Positions 25,549 through 33,689 of a stretch of 62,585 nt of DNA are shown piece after piece; the stretch's first letter is position 1; each line of letters opens with the position of its first letter. The notes below the pieces were generated by a model, which saw nothing but the letters and a program-made list of their open reading frames with translations, had not been told where the DNA came from and searched no databases. Origin of the DNA: Selenomonadaceae bacterium UBA2897 (GTDB lineage Bacteria; Bacillota; Negativicutes; Selenomonadales; Selenomonadaceae). The DNA is taken from NCBI GenBank assembly GCA_002350105.1, contig DEDT01000023.1, positions 5,352 to 67,936 on the forward strand. The letters run 5' to 3'. Made by a program: the position numbers and the translations under genes.

Positions 25549-26787
25549 ATGTCAAACTTCACGGATGCCAAAGAGCAGTATGCAGCGCTGGGGGTCGATG
25601 TCGACAAAGCACTGGAGACGCTGAAAAAGGTGCGCATCTCCATGCATTGCTGGCAGGGAGATGATGTCCTCGGCTTCGATTCCGACTCGCTGTCGGGCGG
25701 CATCGCCACGACGGGCAACTATCCGGGCCGTGCACGCAACCCGGAGGAGCTCATGGCCGACATCAAGAAGGCCTACAGCCTCATCCCGGGCAAGCATAAG
25801 CTGAACCTGCACGCTTCGTATCGCATCACGGACGAGAAAGTCGACCGCGACAAGATTGAGCCGAAACATTTCCAGGCCTGGGTCGACTTCGCGAAGGAGG
25901 AGGGTATCGGCCTCGACTTCAACCCGACGTTCTTCTCCCATCCGAAAGCGTCCGATAACATGACGCTCTCCCATCCGGACAAGGCCGTGCGTGACTTCTG
26001 GATTGAGCATGGCAAGGCCAGCCGCAAGATTGCCGATTACTTCGGCGAGCAGCTCGGCATCACCTGCCTCGACAACGTCTGGATTCCGGACGGCACGAAG
26101 GATGTGCCGGCGGACCGCCTCGGTCCCCGCATGCGCCTGAAGGATTCGCTGGATCAGATTTTCTCGGTGAAATACAACCCGGAGCATGTGAAAGATGCCA
26201 TCGAGGGCAAGGTATTCGGCATCGGCGTCGAGTCCTATACGGTGGGTTCTCACGAGTTCTATATGAACTACGCGTCCAAGAACGGCCTCATGTGCCTGCT
26301 CGACACGGGCCACTATCATCCGACGGAGGTCGTCTCCGACAAGATTTCCTCCATGCTGCTCTTTAACGACAACCTGGCGTTGCATGTCTCCCGCCCGGTG
26401 CGCTGGGACAGCGACCATGTGATCAAGCTGTCGGACGAGCTCAAGGAAATCGCCGAGGAGCTCGTACGCTGCAACGGCCTTGACCGCACATTCATTGCGC
26501 TCGACTTCTTCGATGCCTCCATCAACCGCATCGCGGCCTGGGTCGTCGGCATGCGCAACATGCAGAAAGCCCTGCTCTATGCGCTGCTGACGCCGAACAA
26601 GGCCCTGAAGGAGAAACAGGATGCGTTCCAGTTCACGGATGTGCTCGTTGGCCTCGAGGAGCAGAAGACGCTGCCCTTCGGCGAGGTCTGGGCGGAGTTC
26701 TGCCGCCGCGAGAATGCACCGCAGGACCGCGAGTGGTTCCAGGACGTTAAGCAGTATGAGCAGGACGTGCTCTTTAAGAGAAACTGA
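25549..26787 (+). CDS. rhaA: L-rhamnose isomerase RhaA
   Basis: 412 residues, the usual length. Converts L-rhamnose to L-rhamnulose in a TIM-barrel fold with two metals. Recognised by HCWQGDDVLGFD (about 33-44), GLDFNPTFFSHP, TCLDNVWIPDG and CLLDTGHYHPTEVVSDK. ATG 25549 follows GGAGGG (25535-25540); an ATG at 25534 is in frame but upstream of that site. 63 bases after rhaB. Confidence 0.96.
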   Translation: MSNFTDAKEQYAALGVDVDKALETLKKVRISMHCWQGDDVLGFDSDSLSGGIATTGNYPGRARNPEELMADIKKAYSLIPGKHKLNLHASYRITDEKVDRDKIEPKHFQAWVDFAKEEGIGLDFNPTFFSHPKASDNMTLSHPDKAVRDFWIEHGKASRKIADYFGEQLGITCLDNVWIPDGTKDVPADRLGPRMRLKDSLDQIFSVKYNPEHVKDAIEGKVFGIGVESYTVGSHEFYMNYASKNGLMCLLDTGHYHPTEVVSDKISSMLLFNDNLALHVSRPVRWDSDHVIKLSDELKEIAEELVRCNGLDRTFIALDFFDASINRIAAWVVGMRNMQKALLYALLTPNKALKEKQDAFQFTDVLVGLEEQKTLPFGEVWAEFCRRENAPQDREWFQDVKQYEQDVLFKRN

Positions 26788-26820
26788 GGCGCGCGGCGCT
26801 GAGATAAAGAGGTAAGGATC

Positions 26821-27639
26821 ATGGATATCAGGAACGCAAAATTCATGGAAAGTTTCAAGCGCCTTACGGCGGATGCTTTCGCCAAGGGCTGGCATGAGCG
26901 CAACGGCGGCAACCTGTCCTACCGCATTCCGCAGGAGGAAATCGAGCAGGTGAAATACTCCCTGCACGAGGTCCAGGAGTGGCAGCCCATCGGCAACACG
27001 GTGCCGGGCCTCGCGGGCGAGTATTTCCTCGTCACGGGCAGCGGCAAGTACATGCGCAACGTCGCGCTGGCGCCGGAGGAGAACACGGCGGTCATCCAGA
27101 TCGACGAGAAGGGCGAGAACTACGGCATCGTCTGGGGCCTCGTGAACGGCGGCCGCCCGACGTCCGAACTGCCGACGCATCTCGCGGCGCACGAGCTGAA
27201 GAAAAAGATGACCGACGGCAGGAATCGCATCATCTACCATGCCCATCCGACGAACCTCATCGCGCTGACCTTTGTGCTGCCGCTGAAAGACAAGGAGTTC
27301 ACGCGCGAGCTCTGGGAGATGGCCACGGAAGACCCCGTCATTTTCCCCGAGGGCATCGGTGTCGTGCCCTGGATGGTGCCGGGCGGCAAGGAGATCGCCG
27401 ACGCCTCCGTCAAGCTCATGGAGAAATACCGCGTCATCGTCTGGGCGCATCATGGCCTGTTCGTCTGCGGCGATGACTTCGACGAAGCCTTCGGCCTCAT
27501 GGACACGGTGGAGAAGGCCGCCGAAATCTGCGTCAAGGTGCTCTCGATGGGCGGCAAGAAGCAGACGATACCGCGCGAAGGCTTCATCCAGCTCGCGAAG
27601 GATTTTCACATCGATTTGAATACGGAACTGTTGGACTGA
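26821..27639 (+). CDS. rhaD: Rhamnulose-1-phosphate aldolase RhaD
   Basis: 272 residues, class II aldolase/adducin fold. Splits L-rhamnulose-1-phosphate to DHAP and L-lactaldehyde. Motifs: GWHERNGGNLSYR (about 23-35), phosphate loop VTGSGKYMRN, and zinc ligands in IIYHAHPTNL (His-x-His) and WAHHGLFVCG. 33 bases after rhaA. Confidence 0.96.
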   Translation: MDIRNAKFMESFKRLTADAFAKGWHERNGGNLSYRIPQEEIEQVKYSLHEVQEWQPIGNTVPGLAGEYFLVTGSGKYMRNVALAPEENTAVIQIDEKGENYGIVWGLVNGGRPTSELPTHLAAHELKKKMTDGRNRIIYHAHPTNLIALTFVLPLKDKEFTRELWEMATEDPVIFPEGIGVVPWMVPGGKEIADASVKLMEKYRVIVWAHHGLFVCGDDFDEAFGLMDTVEKAAEICVKVLSMGGKKQTIPREGFIQLAKDFHIDLNTELLD

Positions 27640-27665
27640 GTGACTGGAGAAGGAAGCGCATCACC

Positions 27666-27983
27666 ATGGAACGTTTTGCCTGGAAGGCCGTCGTCAAGGA
27701 TGGTAAGTTGGAAGAATACAAGTATCGTCATGCTCATATCTGGCCCGAAATGAAGCAGGTGCTCAAGGAAGCTGGCATCGCGAACTACACGATTTGGAAC
27801 GTGGGCAATGAGCTCTTCGGCTACTTCGAGTGTGAGAAAGGTGTGGCCTACGCCGAGAAATACCAGGCCGAGAGCCCGGTCGTCGACAAGTGGAACGAGT
27901 ACATGAAGGACGTCATGGTCATGGAAATGGACCCCGAGACCGGCGCCCAGCCGAAGATGCAGCAGGTCTTCTTCCTGCCGTAA
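27666..27983 (+). CDS. rhaM: L-rhamnose mutarotase RhaM
   Basis: 105 residues, the normal length. Interconverts the anomers of L-rhamnose. Family pattern: YKYRHAHIWPEMKQVLKEAGI (split: YRHAHIWPEM, VLKEAGIANYTIW), LFGYFECE and VVDKWNEYMKDVM. Last gene of the catabolic block, 26 bases after rhaD. A perfect 26-base palindrome follows. Confidence 0.95.
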   Translation: MERFAWKAVVKDGKLEEYKYRHAHIWPEMKQVLKEAGIANYTIWNVGNELFGYFECEKGVAYAEKYQAESPVVDKWNEYMKDVMVMEMDPETGAQPKMQQVFFLP

Positions 27984-27988
27984 GGGCA

Positions 27989-28014
27989 GGGTATAGAAAC
28001 TAGTTTCTATACCC
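27989..28014. repeat. Perfect 26-base palindrome after rhaM
   Basis: Half-site GGGTATAGAAACT is followed directly by its exact reverse complement, with no loop and no T tract. It abuts the truncated 5' end of the porin frame. It could be a transcript-end hairpin, a protein site or a recombination junction. Confidence 0.6.
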
Positions 28015-28033
28015 TAAGAAGGACCTTAACTTC

Positions 28034-28972
28034 ATGGATGTCGAGCTGCGTGGCCGCTATGAGTTTGCACCGAAGTGGAATGCGCGTTTCATGCTTGAAA
28101 TGATGCGCAACTTCAGCGGCAACAGCCTGATGAAGGATGGCGAAGGTTCGATCAAGGAATTTAGTTTCGATGGTCCGATGAAACTGGGCAGCACGCAGGG
28201 CAAGTTCTATCTCGGCCGTTACAAGTACAAGCCAGTTCTCGGCTATGTTACGAAGGCTTATTTCCAGGGCGCGCGGTACAACTTTAAGACGGGCCACAAG
28301 AATCGCCTGAATACTGAGATTGCCTGGGGTAAATTCTCCAGCAAATACGAGCCAGAGACGGATAAGATCGTCAATGGCGATTCCAGCGTATCGTGGCTCT
28401 ATAGCCCGGCTTCCATCAACACGGCAATCCTGAATCTGTCGTATCCGTTGGATCGTAAGACTAAATTGTACGGCGGTGCGTACTGGCTCTACACGGATCG
28501 TAAGAATTACCATGGAACGCAGATTTTCGAGCTTGCCGGCCAGCATCAGCATAATAAGGAATTCAAGAGCTATTTCGATGTGGCACGCAGCAATGCAGAT
28601 TCCGACCGTATGCTCTACTACTATGGCCTGAAATATCATAACGACAGCATTCAGCAGCCCAAGAGCTGGAGTTGGATGTTGCAATACGCATGGCATGAAG
28701 CGAAATCGACCATCAACTCGGATTTGGACATCAAGAACTATGGTATTTCTGGTGCAGGGCCAACGTATCGTACGGGCACGCAAGGCGGCATTAAATATAA
28801 TAAAAATGATAATGGTGCCAAAGGTTTTGCGCTTATCTACAAATACGTGCCGCTGCGCAATTCCTGCATGGTCTTCCGTTACCAGTACTATCGCCCCATC
28901 AACCACTATGGCAATAAGTACAATCGGTACAGTTCCCAGTTCCGCGCGGAGTGGGATGTATTCTTCAAATAA
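28034..28972 (+). pseudogene. 5'-truncated outer-membrane porin (barrel part only)
   Basis: 312 residues of amphipathic beta strands with many aromatic residues (VELRGRYEFAPKWNARFML, SRYSSQFRAEWDVFFK) ending in FFK, like the C-terminal barrel of OmpM/SLH-type putative porins of Negativicutes. There is no signal peptide and no SLH domain. The frame runs upstream only to a TAG at 28001 inside the palindrome (YPKKDLNF before the ATG), so the 5' half of the gene is missing. Without a signal the product cannot be exported, hence pseudogene. Position between rhaM and two pectin lyases suggests that the intact gene served oligosaccharide uptake. Confidence 0.65.
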
Positions 28973-28993
28973 GAGCAGAAGGGTGGCAGCATA

Positions 28994-30760
28994 ATGAAGA
29001 CACAGAAGAATTTGGCGAAGGCCACGCTGTTGGCCTTTGCCGCCGCCCTGGCTTTTGGCCTGACGCCAGCTGAGGCAGCGAATATTGCCAAGGTAGACGG
29101 GCAGAACGTTACGCTCGATAACGGCGTAATCGAAATTCACCTCATCAAGAATGGCACCGCCACATATGTCTCGAAGAATCACGGACCAAACCTCGTGGAG
29201 AACGTCATCAAGCGCAAGCTCTCGTTCTACTGCGACTACCATCCGGCGGGACAGAAGGATTTGCCTTTTCTTTCCGACGAGGTGAAGGTCTACAAGAATG
29301 ACGAGAATGAAGCGCATATTGCCTACATCGACACGAAGAGCCCGCTGGCTATCGAGTATCATTACCGCATGACCAAGGGCGATAGCGGCCTTTACTCCTA
29401 CGTCGTGGCGCGCAACAACACGGGAAAGACTTACAAGGTCGGCGAGCTTCGCACGGTCTATCGTATCGATATGGACAAACTGCCCTACGCCTATAACAGC
29501 GAGCGGCAGGGTCTGATGCCGTCATCGGACCATATGAAGGCGTTCAAGCGCCTGCAGGATGAGACTTACGATATGGACGATGGTTATAAGTATACGAATG
29601 GCACGGTCTATTCCAAATATGACTACTGCGGCTATCTGAAGGATAACCCGCTCTGGGGTACCTTCGGCAACGGCAAAGGATTCTGGTTCATTCCCGTCAG
29701 CAATGAGAGCTATTCTGGCGGCCCGATGAAGCAGGAGCTGCTCGTGCACTACGACGGCATCATCCTAAACTACCTGACCAGTGCCCATTTCGGAACCAGC
29801 GTTTTCCCCATCCCGAAGGATTGGCAAAAGATGTATGGTCCCTGGTATCTTTACATCAATGATGGCTCGTCCGACGAAGCCGTGATTTTCGACGCGCAGC
29901 GGCGTGCGGCAGCCGAGCAGCGCAAGTCTCCCTATACGTGGGTCAGCGAGCCGGAGAGTCTCTATCCGCAGGTACGCGGCACGGTCAAGGGCACGCTGAA
30001 GCTCAGCAATGGCGGCATCGTAGATCGGGCGCAGGTCATCCTCGCCCGCCCCGGAGCGGATATCGTGCATGAGCGCGGCAGCTATATCTTTTATACGGAT
30101 ACGGATGGCCATGGCAATTTCACGCTCGGCAAGGTGCGTCCCGGCACCTACGAGCTTACGGCCTATATGCAGGGCGGTTACAGTGGCGATGTGACGACGG
30201 AGTGCAAAAAGGGTTCCATCAAGGTTGAGGCTGGCAAGACGACGGATCTCGGCACGGTGGAGTGGCAGGTGCCTGACCGCCAGACCATCTGGCAGCTGGG
30301 CACAGCTGACCGCAAGGCGTCGGAGTTCAAATACGGTGGTGAGCTGCGCAACTACAAGTGGTGGAAGCTTTTGCCGGAAACGGATGTCAACTATACGATT
30401 GGCAAGTCTGTGGAAGGTCAGGACTGGTACTACGCACAGGTCGGCCGCACGAAGTACAACATTCATTTCCAGCAGCCAAAGGTGAAGGCCAATACCTATC
30501 ATCTGACGGTGGCACTGGCTGGTTATTCCGACCAGGGACATGGCTCCTTCGACATCAAGCTGAACGGCAAGGCGCTGAAGCATTGCGACTATGCCAATGA
30601 CCAGACCGTCTATCGTTCGGGTACGACGAGCGGCACGTATCATCAGGAGGATTTCGATATCCCGGCTGCGGATCTGAAGGCAGGGGACAATGTCGTGACC
30701 TTCGATGACCATGAAGGCCTGATCATGTACGATACGGTCGTCTTCTCGGCGGTAAAGTGA
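28994..30760 (+). CDS. Exported rhamnogalacturonan lyase, PL4-type (copy 1)
   Basis: 588 residues. Signal peptide (KATLLAFAAALAFGLTPAEA) and a PL4-like catalytic beta-sandwich (LDNGVIEIHLIKNGTATYVS, YDMDDGYKYTNGTVYSKYDY, GFWFIPVSNESYSGGPMKQELLVHYD, given in pieces: LDNGVIEIHL, YKYTNGTVYSKYDY, GGPMKQELLVHYD, YGPWYLYIN). An Fn3-like domain follows (TVKGTLKLSNGGIVDRAQ, about 325-425), then a CBM-like jelly roll (WQLGTADRKASEF, VALAGYSDQGHGSFDIKLNG). This is the three-domain plan of rhamnogalacturonan lyases, which cleave the Rha-GalA backbone of RG-I. 21 bases after the porin remnant. Confidence 0.82.
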   Translation: MKTQKNLAKATLLAFAAALAFGLTPAEAANIAKVDGQNVTLDNGVIEIHLIKNGTATYVSKNHGPNLVENVIKRKLSFYCDYHPAGQKDLPFLSDEVKVYKNDENEAHIAYIDTKSPLAIEYHYRMTKGDSGLYSYVVARNNTGKTYKVGELRTVYRIDMDKLPYAYNSERQGLMPSSDHMKAFKRLQDETYDMDDGYKYTNGTVYSKYDYCGYLKDNPLWGTFGNGKGFWFIPVSNESYSGGPMKQELLVHYDGIILNYLTSAHFGTSVFPIPKDWQKMYGPWYLYINDGSSDEAVIFDAQRRAAAEQRKSPYTWVSEPESLYPQVRGTVKGTLKLSNGGIVDRAQVILARPGADIVHERGSYIFYTDTDGHGNFTLGKVRPGTYELTAYMQGGYSGDVTTECKKGSIKVEAGKTTDLGTVEWQVPDRQTIWQLGTADRKASEFKYGGELRNYKWWKLLPETDVNYTIGKSVEGQDWYYAQVGRTKYNIHFQQPKVKANTYHLTVALAGYSDQGHGSFDIKLNGKALKHCDYANDQTVYRSGTTSGTYHQEDFDIPAADLKAGDNVVTFDDHEGLIMYDTVVFSAVK

Positions 30761-30772
30761 GGTGCATCGAAG

Positions 30773-32527
30773 ATGAAGCAACGCTATGGTACTGCGGTGC
30801 TGACCACGCTGCTGGCCGGCTCCCTGTTGCTGGCGGGCAGCAGCCCGGCGCTAGCGAAGAGCATGTTGCATATGGATGGCGGCGAAGCCTCAATCGACAA
30901 CGGCCGGTTCACCGTGAACCTACTGGAAAACGGCAGTGTCAGCTCGCTGTACGAGGATGGCAAGAATCTGACGCGCGACCGGGCCATCGACCGGCTGACG
31001 TTCTATCTCGACTATCATGCGGCGGGTAAGGGCTATCCCATGTTGCCCACGGAGATGAAGATACTGGAGAATACGAAGGACACGGTGCATCTGGCCTACA
31101 TCGATAAGCAGGGCGTGTTGGCGCTGGAGTATCATTATCGCATCAAGCGCGGCGAAAACGGCATGTACTGCTATGTGGTGGCACGCAACAATACGGGAAA
31201 GCCGCTGCGCCTTAGCGAGCTGCGCACGGTCTATCGCATGGACCGCTCTATTTTCGACCATGGTTTCAGCGGCAGCCGTTCCGGCCTGTTGCCCCTGCAG
31301 TCGGTCATGCGCAAAGGCAAGAAGTTGCAGGATGAGACCTACGATATGGGGCAGGAGGGCTACAAGTACACGAACAGCCCGATTTACGAGAAGTACGATT
31401 ACTCCAATTATTTGGACAAAGCCGGTGTCTGGGGGGCCTATGGCCACGGCTATGGCTTCTGGGTCGTGCCGCTGAGCAATGAGTATCATCCGGGCGGTCC
31501 GCTGAAGCAGGATCTGACCGTACATTACGATACAATCATCTGTAACTATCTTTCCAGTGCTCACTATGGTACGGGCGACTATCAGGCCCCTGCGGACTGG
31601 CAGAAGTTCTATGGCCCATGGTATGTCTACATCAATAAGGGCAGCGAGCAGCAGGTGCTGGCCGATGCACAAAAGGTGGCTCAGGTCAAGAAAGCCGAGT
31701 GGCCCTGCCAGTGGGTCAGGGATACCATGTATCCGACGCAGCGCGGTGCGGTGACGGGCACGTTGCAGCTGGGACAAAAACCAGCGTCCAAAGCCCAGGT
31801 CATCCTCGCGGCGCCGGGCTATGACATCATCCATGACCGCAGTGGTTACGTGTTCTCGGCTGAGACCGATGCGCAAGGGCACTTCACCGTGCCCGCCGTG
31901 CGTCCGGGCGAGTATACGCTGCAGGCCTATATGCAGGGCGGCAGCGTGACCGATACCTTTGTGAGCCAGCCTTTCATGGTGGGCGACAAGGGTGCAGACC
32001 TCAGGACGCTCCAGTGGCAGGCACCTGCTCAGCAGGTTCTCTGGCAGATCGGCACGGCCGACCATCGGGCGAACGAGTTCGTTTACGGCGGCGCCGAGCG
32101 CAACTATATCTGGATGACAAAGGTGCCGGAGAACCTTACCTATATTGTTGGCAAGAGCAAGGCAGACAAGGATTGGTACTATGCCCAGACGAAGCCGGGC
32201 GACTGGAATATCGACTTTCAGCTGACGGCAGCGCAGCAGGCCAAAGGTGGTGAGCTGCAGGTGGCCCTTGCTGGCTATTCCACAGGCATGGGCAAGAAAT
32301 TCAAGAATGCTCACGCCGAGCTCCTGCTCAACGGGCAGAAGTTGCAGGATATCCAGTTCGAGAATGACCAGACCGTCTATCGCTGTGGCACGAGCAGCGG
32401 CACCTATCACCTCGTGAAAGTACCGCTTACGGCTGCACAACTTAAGGCGGGCGCCAATAAGCTCACCATCCACAATCAAGGCGCATCTCTCCTCTACGAT
32501 ACGATCCTGATGGTGCAGAAAAAATAA
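30773..32527 (+). CDS. Exported rhamnogalacturonan lyase, PL4-type (copy 2)
   Basis: 584 residues, paralogue of the preceding gene with the same three domains. Signal peptide (TTLLAGSLLLAGSSPALA), catalytic domain (GYKYTNSPIYEKYDYSNY, GGPLKQDLTVHYDTII, YGPWYVYINKG), Fn3-like domain (AVTGTLQLGQKPASKAQVIL) and CBM-like C-terminus (WQIGTADHRANEFVYGG, NDQTVYRCGTSSGTYH). The 12-base spacing from copy 1 shows tandem duplication in one transcript. Divergence is well spread, so the copies may differ in substrate or mode of action. Confidence 0.82.
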   Translation: MKQRYGTAVLTTLLAGSLLLAGSSPALAKSMLHMDGGEASIDNGRFTVNLLENGSVSSLYEDGKNLTRDRAIDRLTFYLDYHAAGKGYPMLPTEMKILENTKDTVHLAYIDKQGVLALEYHYRIKRGENGMYCYVVARNNTGKPLRLSELRTVYRMDRSIFDHGFSGSRSGLLPLQSVMRKGKKLQDETYDMGQEGYKYTNSPIYEKYDYSNYLDKAGVWGAYGHGYGFWVVPLSNEYHPGGPLKQDLTVHYDTIICNYLSSAHYGTGDYQAPADWQKFYGPWYVYINKGSEQQVLADAQKVAQVKKAEWPCQWVRDTMYPTQRGAVTGTLQLGQKPASKAQVILAAPGYDIIHDRSGYVFSAETDAQGHFTVPAVRPGEYTLQAYMQGGSVTDTFVSQPFMVGDKGADLRTLQWQAPAQQVLWQIGTADHRANEFVYGGAERNYIWMTKVPENLTYIVGKSKADKDWYYAQTKPGDWNIDFQLTAAQQAKGGELQVALAGYSTGMGKKFKNAHAELLLNGQKLQDIQFENDQTVYRCGTSSGTYHLVKVPLTAAQLKAGANKLTIHNQGASLLYDTILMVQKK

Positions 32528-32568
32528 AAACAAAATCTTTTCCTTTGACTCCCTTTTACCTTGCATAA

Positions 32569-32618
32569 GAAGACGCAGTCCCTGAGCGGCGAATTGCTGC
32601 TCGGGGGCTGCGTCTTTG
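32569..32618. terminator. Bidirectional terminator between the lyases and the DeoR gene
   Basis: AGACGCAG (32571-32578) pairs with CTGCGTCT (32608-32615), with inner CTGAGC/GCTCGG, in the space between convergent genes. Confidence 0.78.
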
Positions 32619-32659
32619 TTCATGGTATCTTTACTGGTCAGGCAGGGGACGGCTGGCTC

Positions 32660-33424
32660 TCAGACAATGAGCCTGACGTTGTGCTCGTCAAGGTAGGTTT
32701 GCCAGTCCTGGCTCGGCATGAGGTCGGTGACGATGTAGGAGAGGCCGGCGATGTCACCGCAGCGTACGAAAGCCGTGCGGCCGAACTTCGTGTGGTCGGC
32801 GAGCAGGATGGACTGCTTGGCCTGCTGCATCATGAGCTGCTTGATGCGGCTCTCGCTGTCATTGGACTCCATGAGGCCTTTCTCGAGGTCGAGCCCCTTG
32901 CAGCTGATGAGGGCGTAATCGACGTAGTAGCGGTGCAGGCAGTCGGTGGTCATGGCTCCCGTGAGCGCATAGGAGTTCGGGCGGATGGTGCCGCCTGTGC
33001 AGATCATGGTGAAGGAGCTGCTGCTGCCCGCGTAGGCGGCCATGAGCTGCACGGAGTTCGTGATGACCGTGAGGCGGCGGTGCTGGTCCTTCAGGCGCTG
33101 CAGCAGCAGCTCGCAGGTCGTGCTGGAGTCGACCATGATGGTGTCGCCGTCGTGGATGAGGCTCTGTGCCTTGCTGGCGATGATGTTCTTGCTTTCGTTG
33201 TTGATGTTCGTGCGGCGGATGTAGGGGACTTCCTCATTCGTATGCTCCGCGAGGATGGCACCGCCATAGCTGCGCCGCAGCAGGTCCTGCGCCTCCAGCT
33301 TCTCGAGATCGCGGCGAATCGTCTCCTCCGTGACCTGGAAGAGCTTTGCCAGCTCCGAGACGTATACCTTGCGTTCCCGGGTGAGCTTCTGCATGATCTG
33401 CTGCCGTCGTTCTACGCCTAGCAT
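32660..33424 (-). CDS. DeoR/GlpR-family repressor, probable rhamnose regulator
   Basis: 254 residues. N-terminal winged HTH (RRQQIMQKLTRERKVYVSELAKLF, VTEETIRRDLEKLEAQDLLRRSYGGA in the family pattern). C-terminal DeoRC sensor domain has DGDTIMVDSSTTCELLLQ and ADHTKFGRTAFVRC, the sugar-phosphate isomerase-like fold. DeoR-type RhaR regulators control rhamnose genes in several Firmicutes, and this gene converges on the rha/PL4 cluster, so control by rhamnulose-1-phosphate is a reasonable inference. AAGGAG precedes the ATG. A site TGTGTTACAC lies in its upstream region near 33491-33500. Confidence 0.85.
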   Translation of the reverse strand: MLGVERRQQIMQKLTRERKVYVSELAKLFQVTEETIRRDLEKLEAQDLLRRSYGGAILAEHTNEEVPYIRRTNINNESKNIIASKAQSLIHDGDTIMVDSSTTCELLLQRLKDQHRRLTVITNSVQLMAAYAGSSSSFTMICTGGTIRPNSYALTGAMTTDCLHRYYVDYALISCKGLDLEKGLMESNDSESRIKQLMMQQAKQSILLADHTKFGRTAFVRCGDIAGLSYIVTDLMPSQDWQTYLDEHNVRLIV

Positions 33425-33613
33425 CGTGTACCACTCCTTTTCTTATCTGCATTGCACTGCGTTCTTGCACGTAAATTCACATGGACATTTGGTGTGTTAC
33501 ACTTTTTGTGTGGTTTTCTTTATTATAGATGGAAATGAACATTTATTCAAGAGATGACGGTGATTATCAAAGATAAAAAAAGATGGTTTTGGCCGGAGCG
33601 GCATGGAAAAAGC

Positions 33614-33642
33614 TTGTCATGGGACAGGAGCTGTGTTATACT
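33614..33642 (+). promoter_or_regulatory. Promoter of the heavy-metal ATPase gene
   Basis: TTGTCA (33614-33619), 17-base spacer, TATACT (33637-33642). Confidence 0.7.
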
Positions 33643-33651
33643 ATAGTCAAC

Positions 33652-33671
33652 ATATGAACAGATGATCATAT
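33652..33671. promoter_or_regulatory. ArsR/SmtB-type operator candidate
   Basis: ATATGA (33652-33657), 8 bases, TCATAT (33666-33671), starting 10 bases past the -10 box. The imperfect dyad ATATGAAC..TGATCATAT resembles operators of metal sensors of the SmtB/CadC/CzrA group. No such sensor gene is in the window. Confidence 0.55.
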
Positions 33672-33689
33672 ATTAAAGGAGATTATCGC

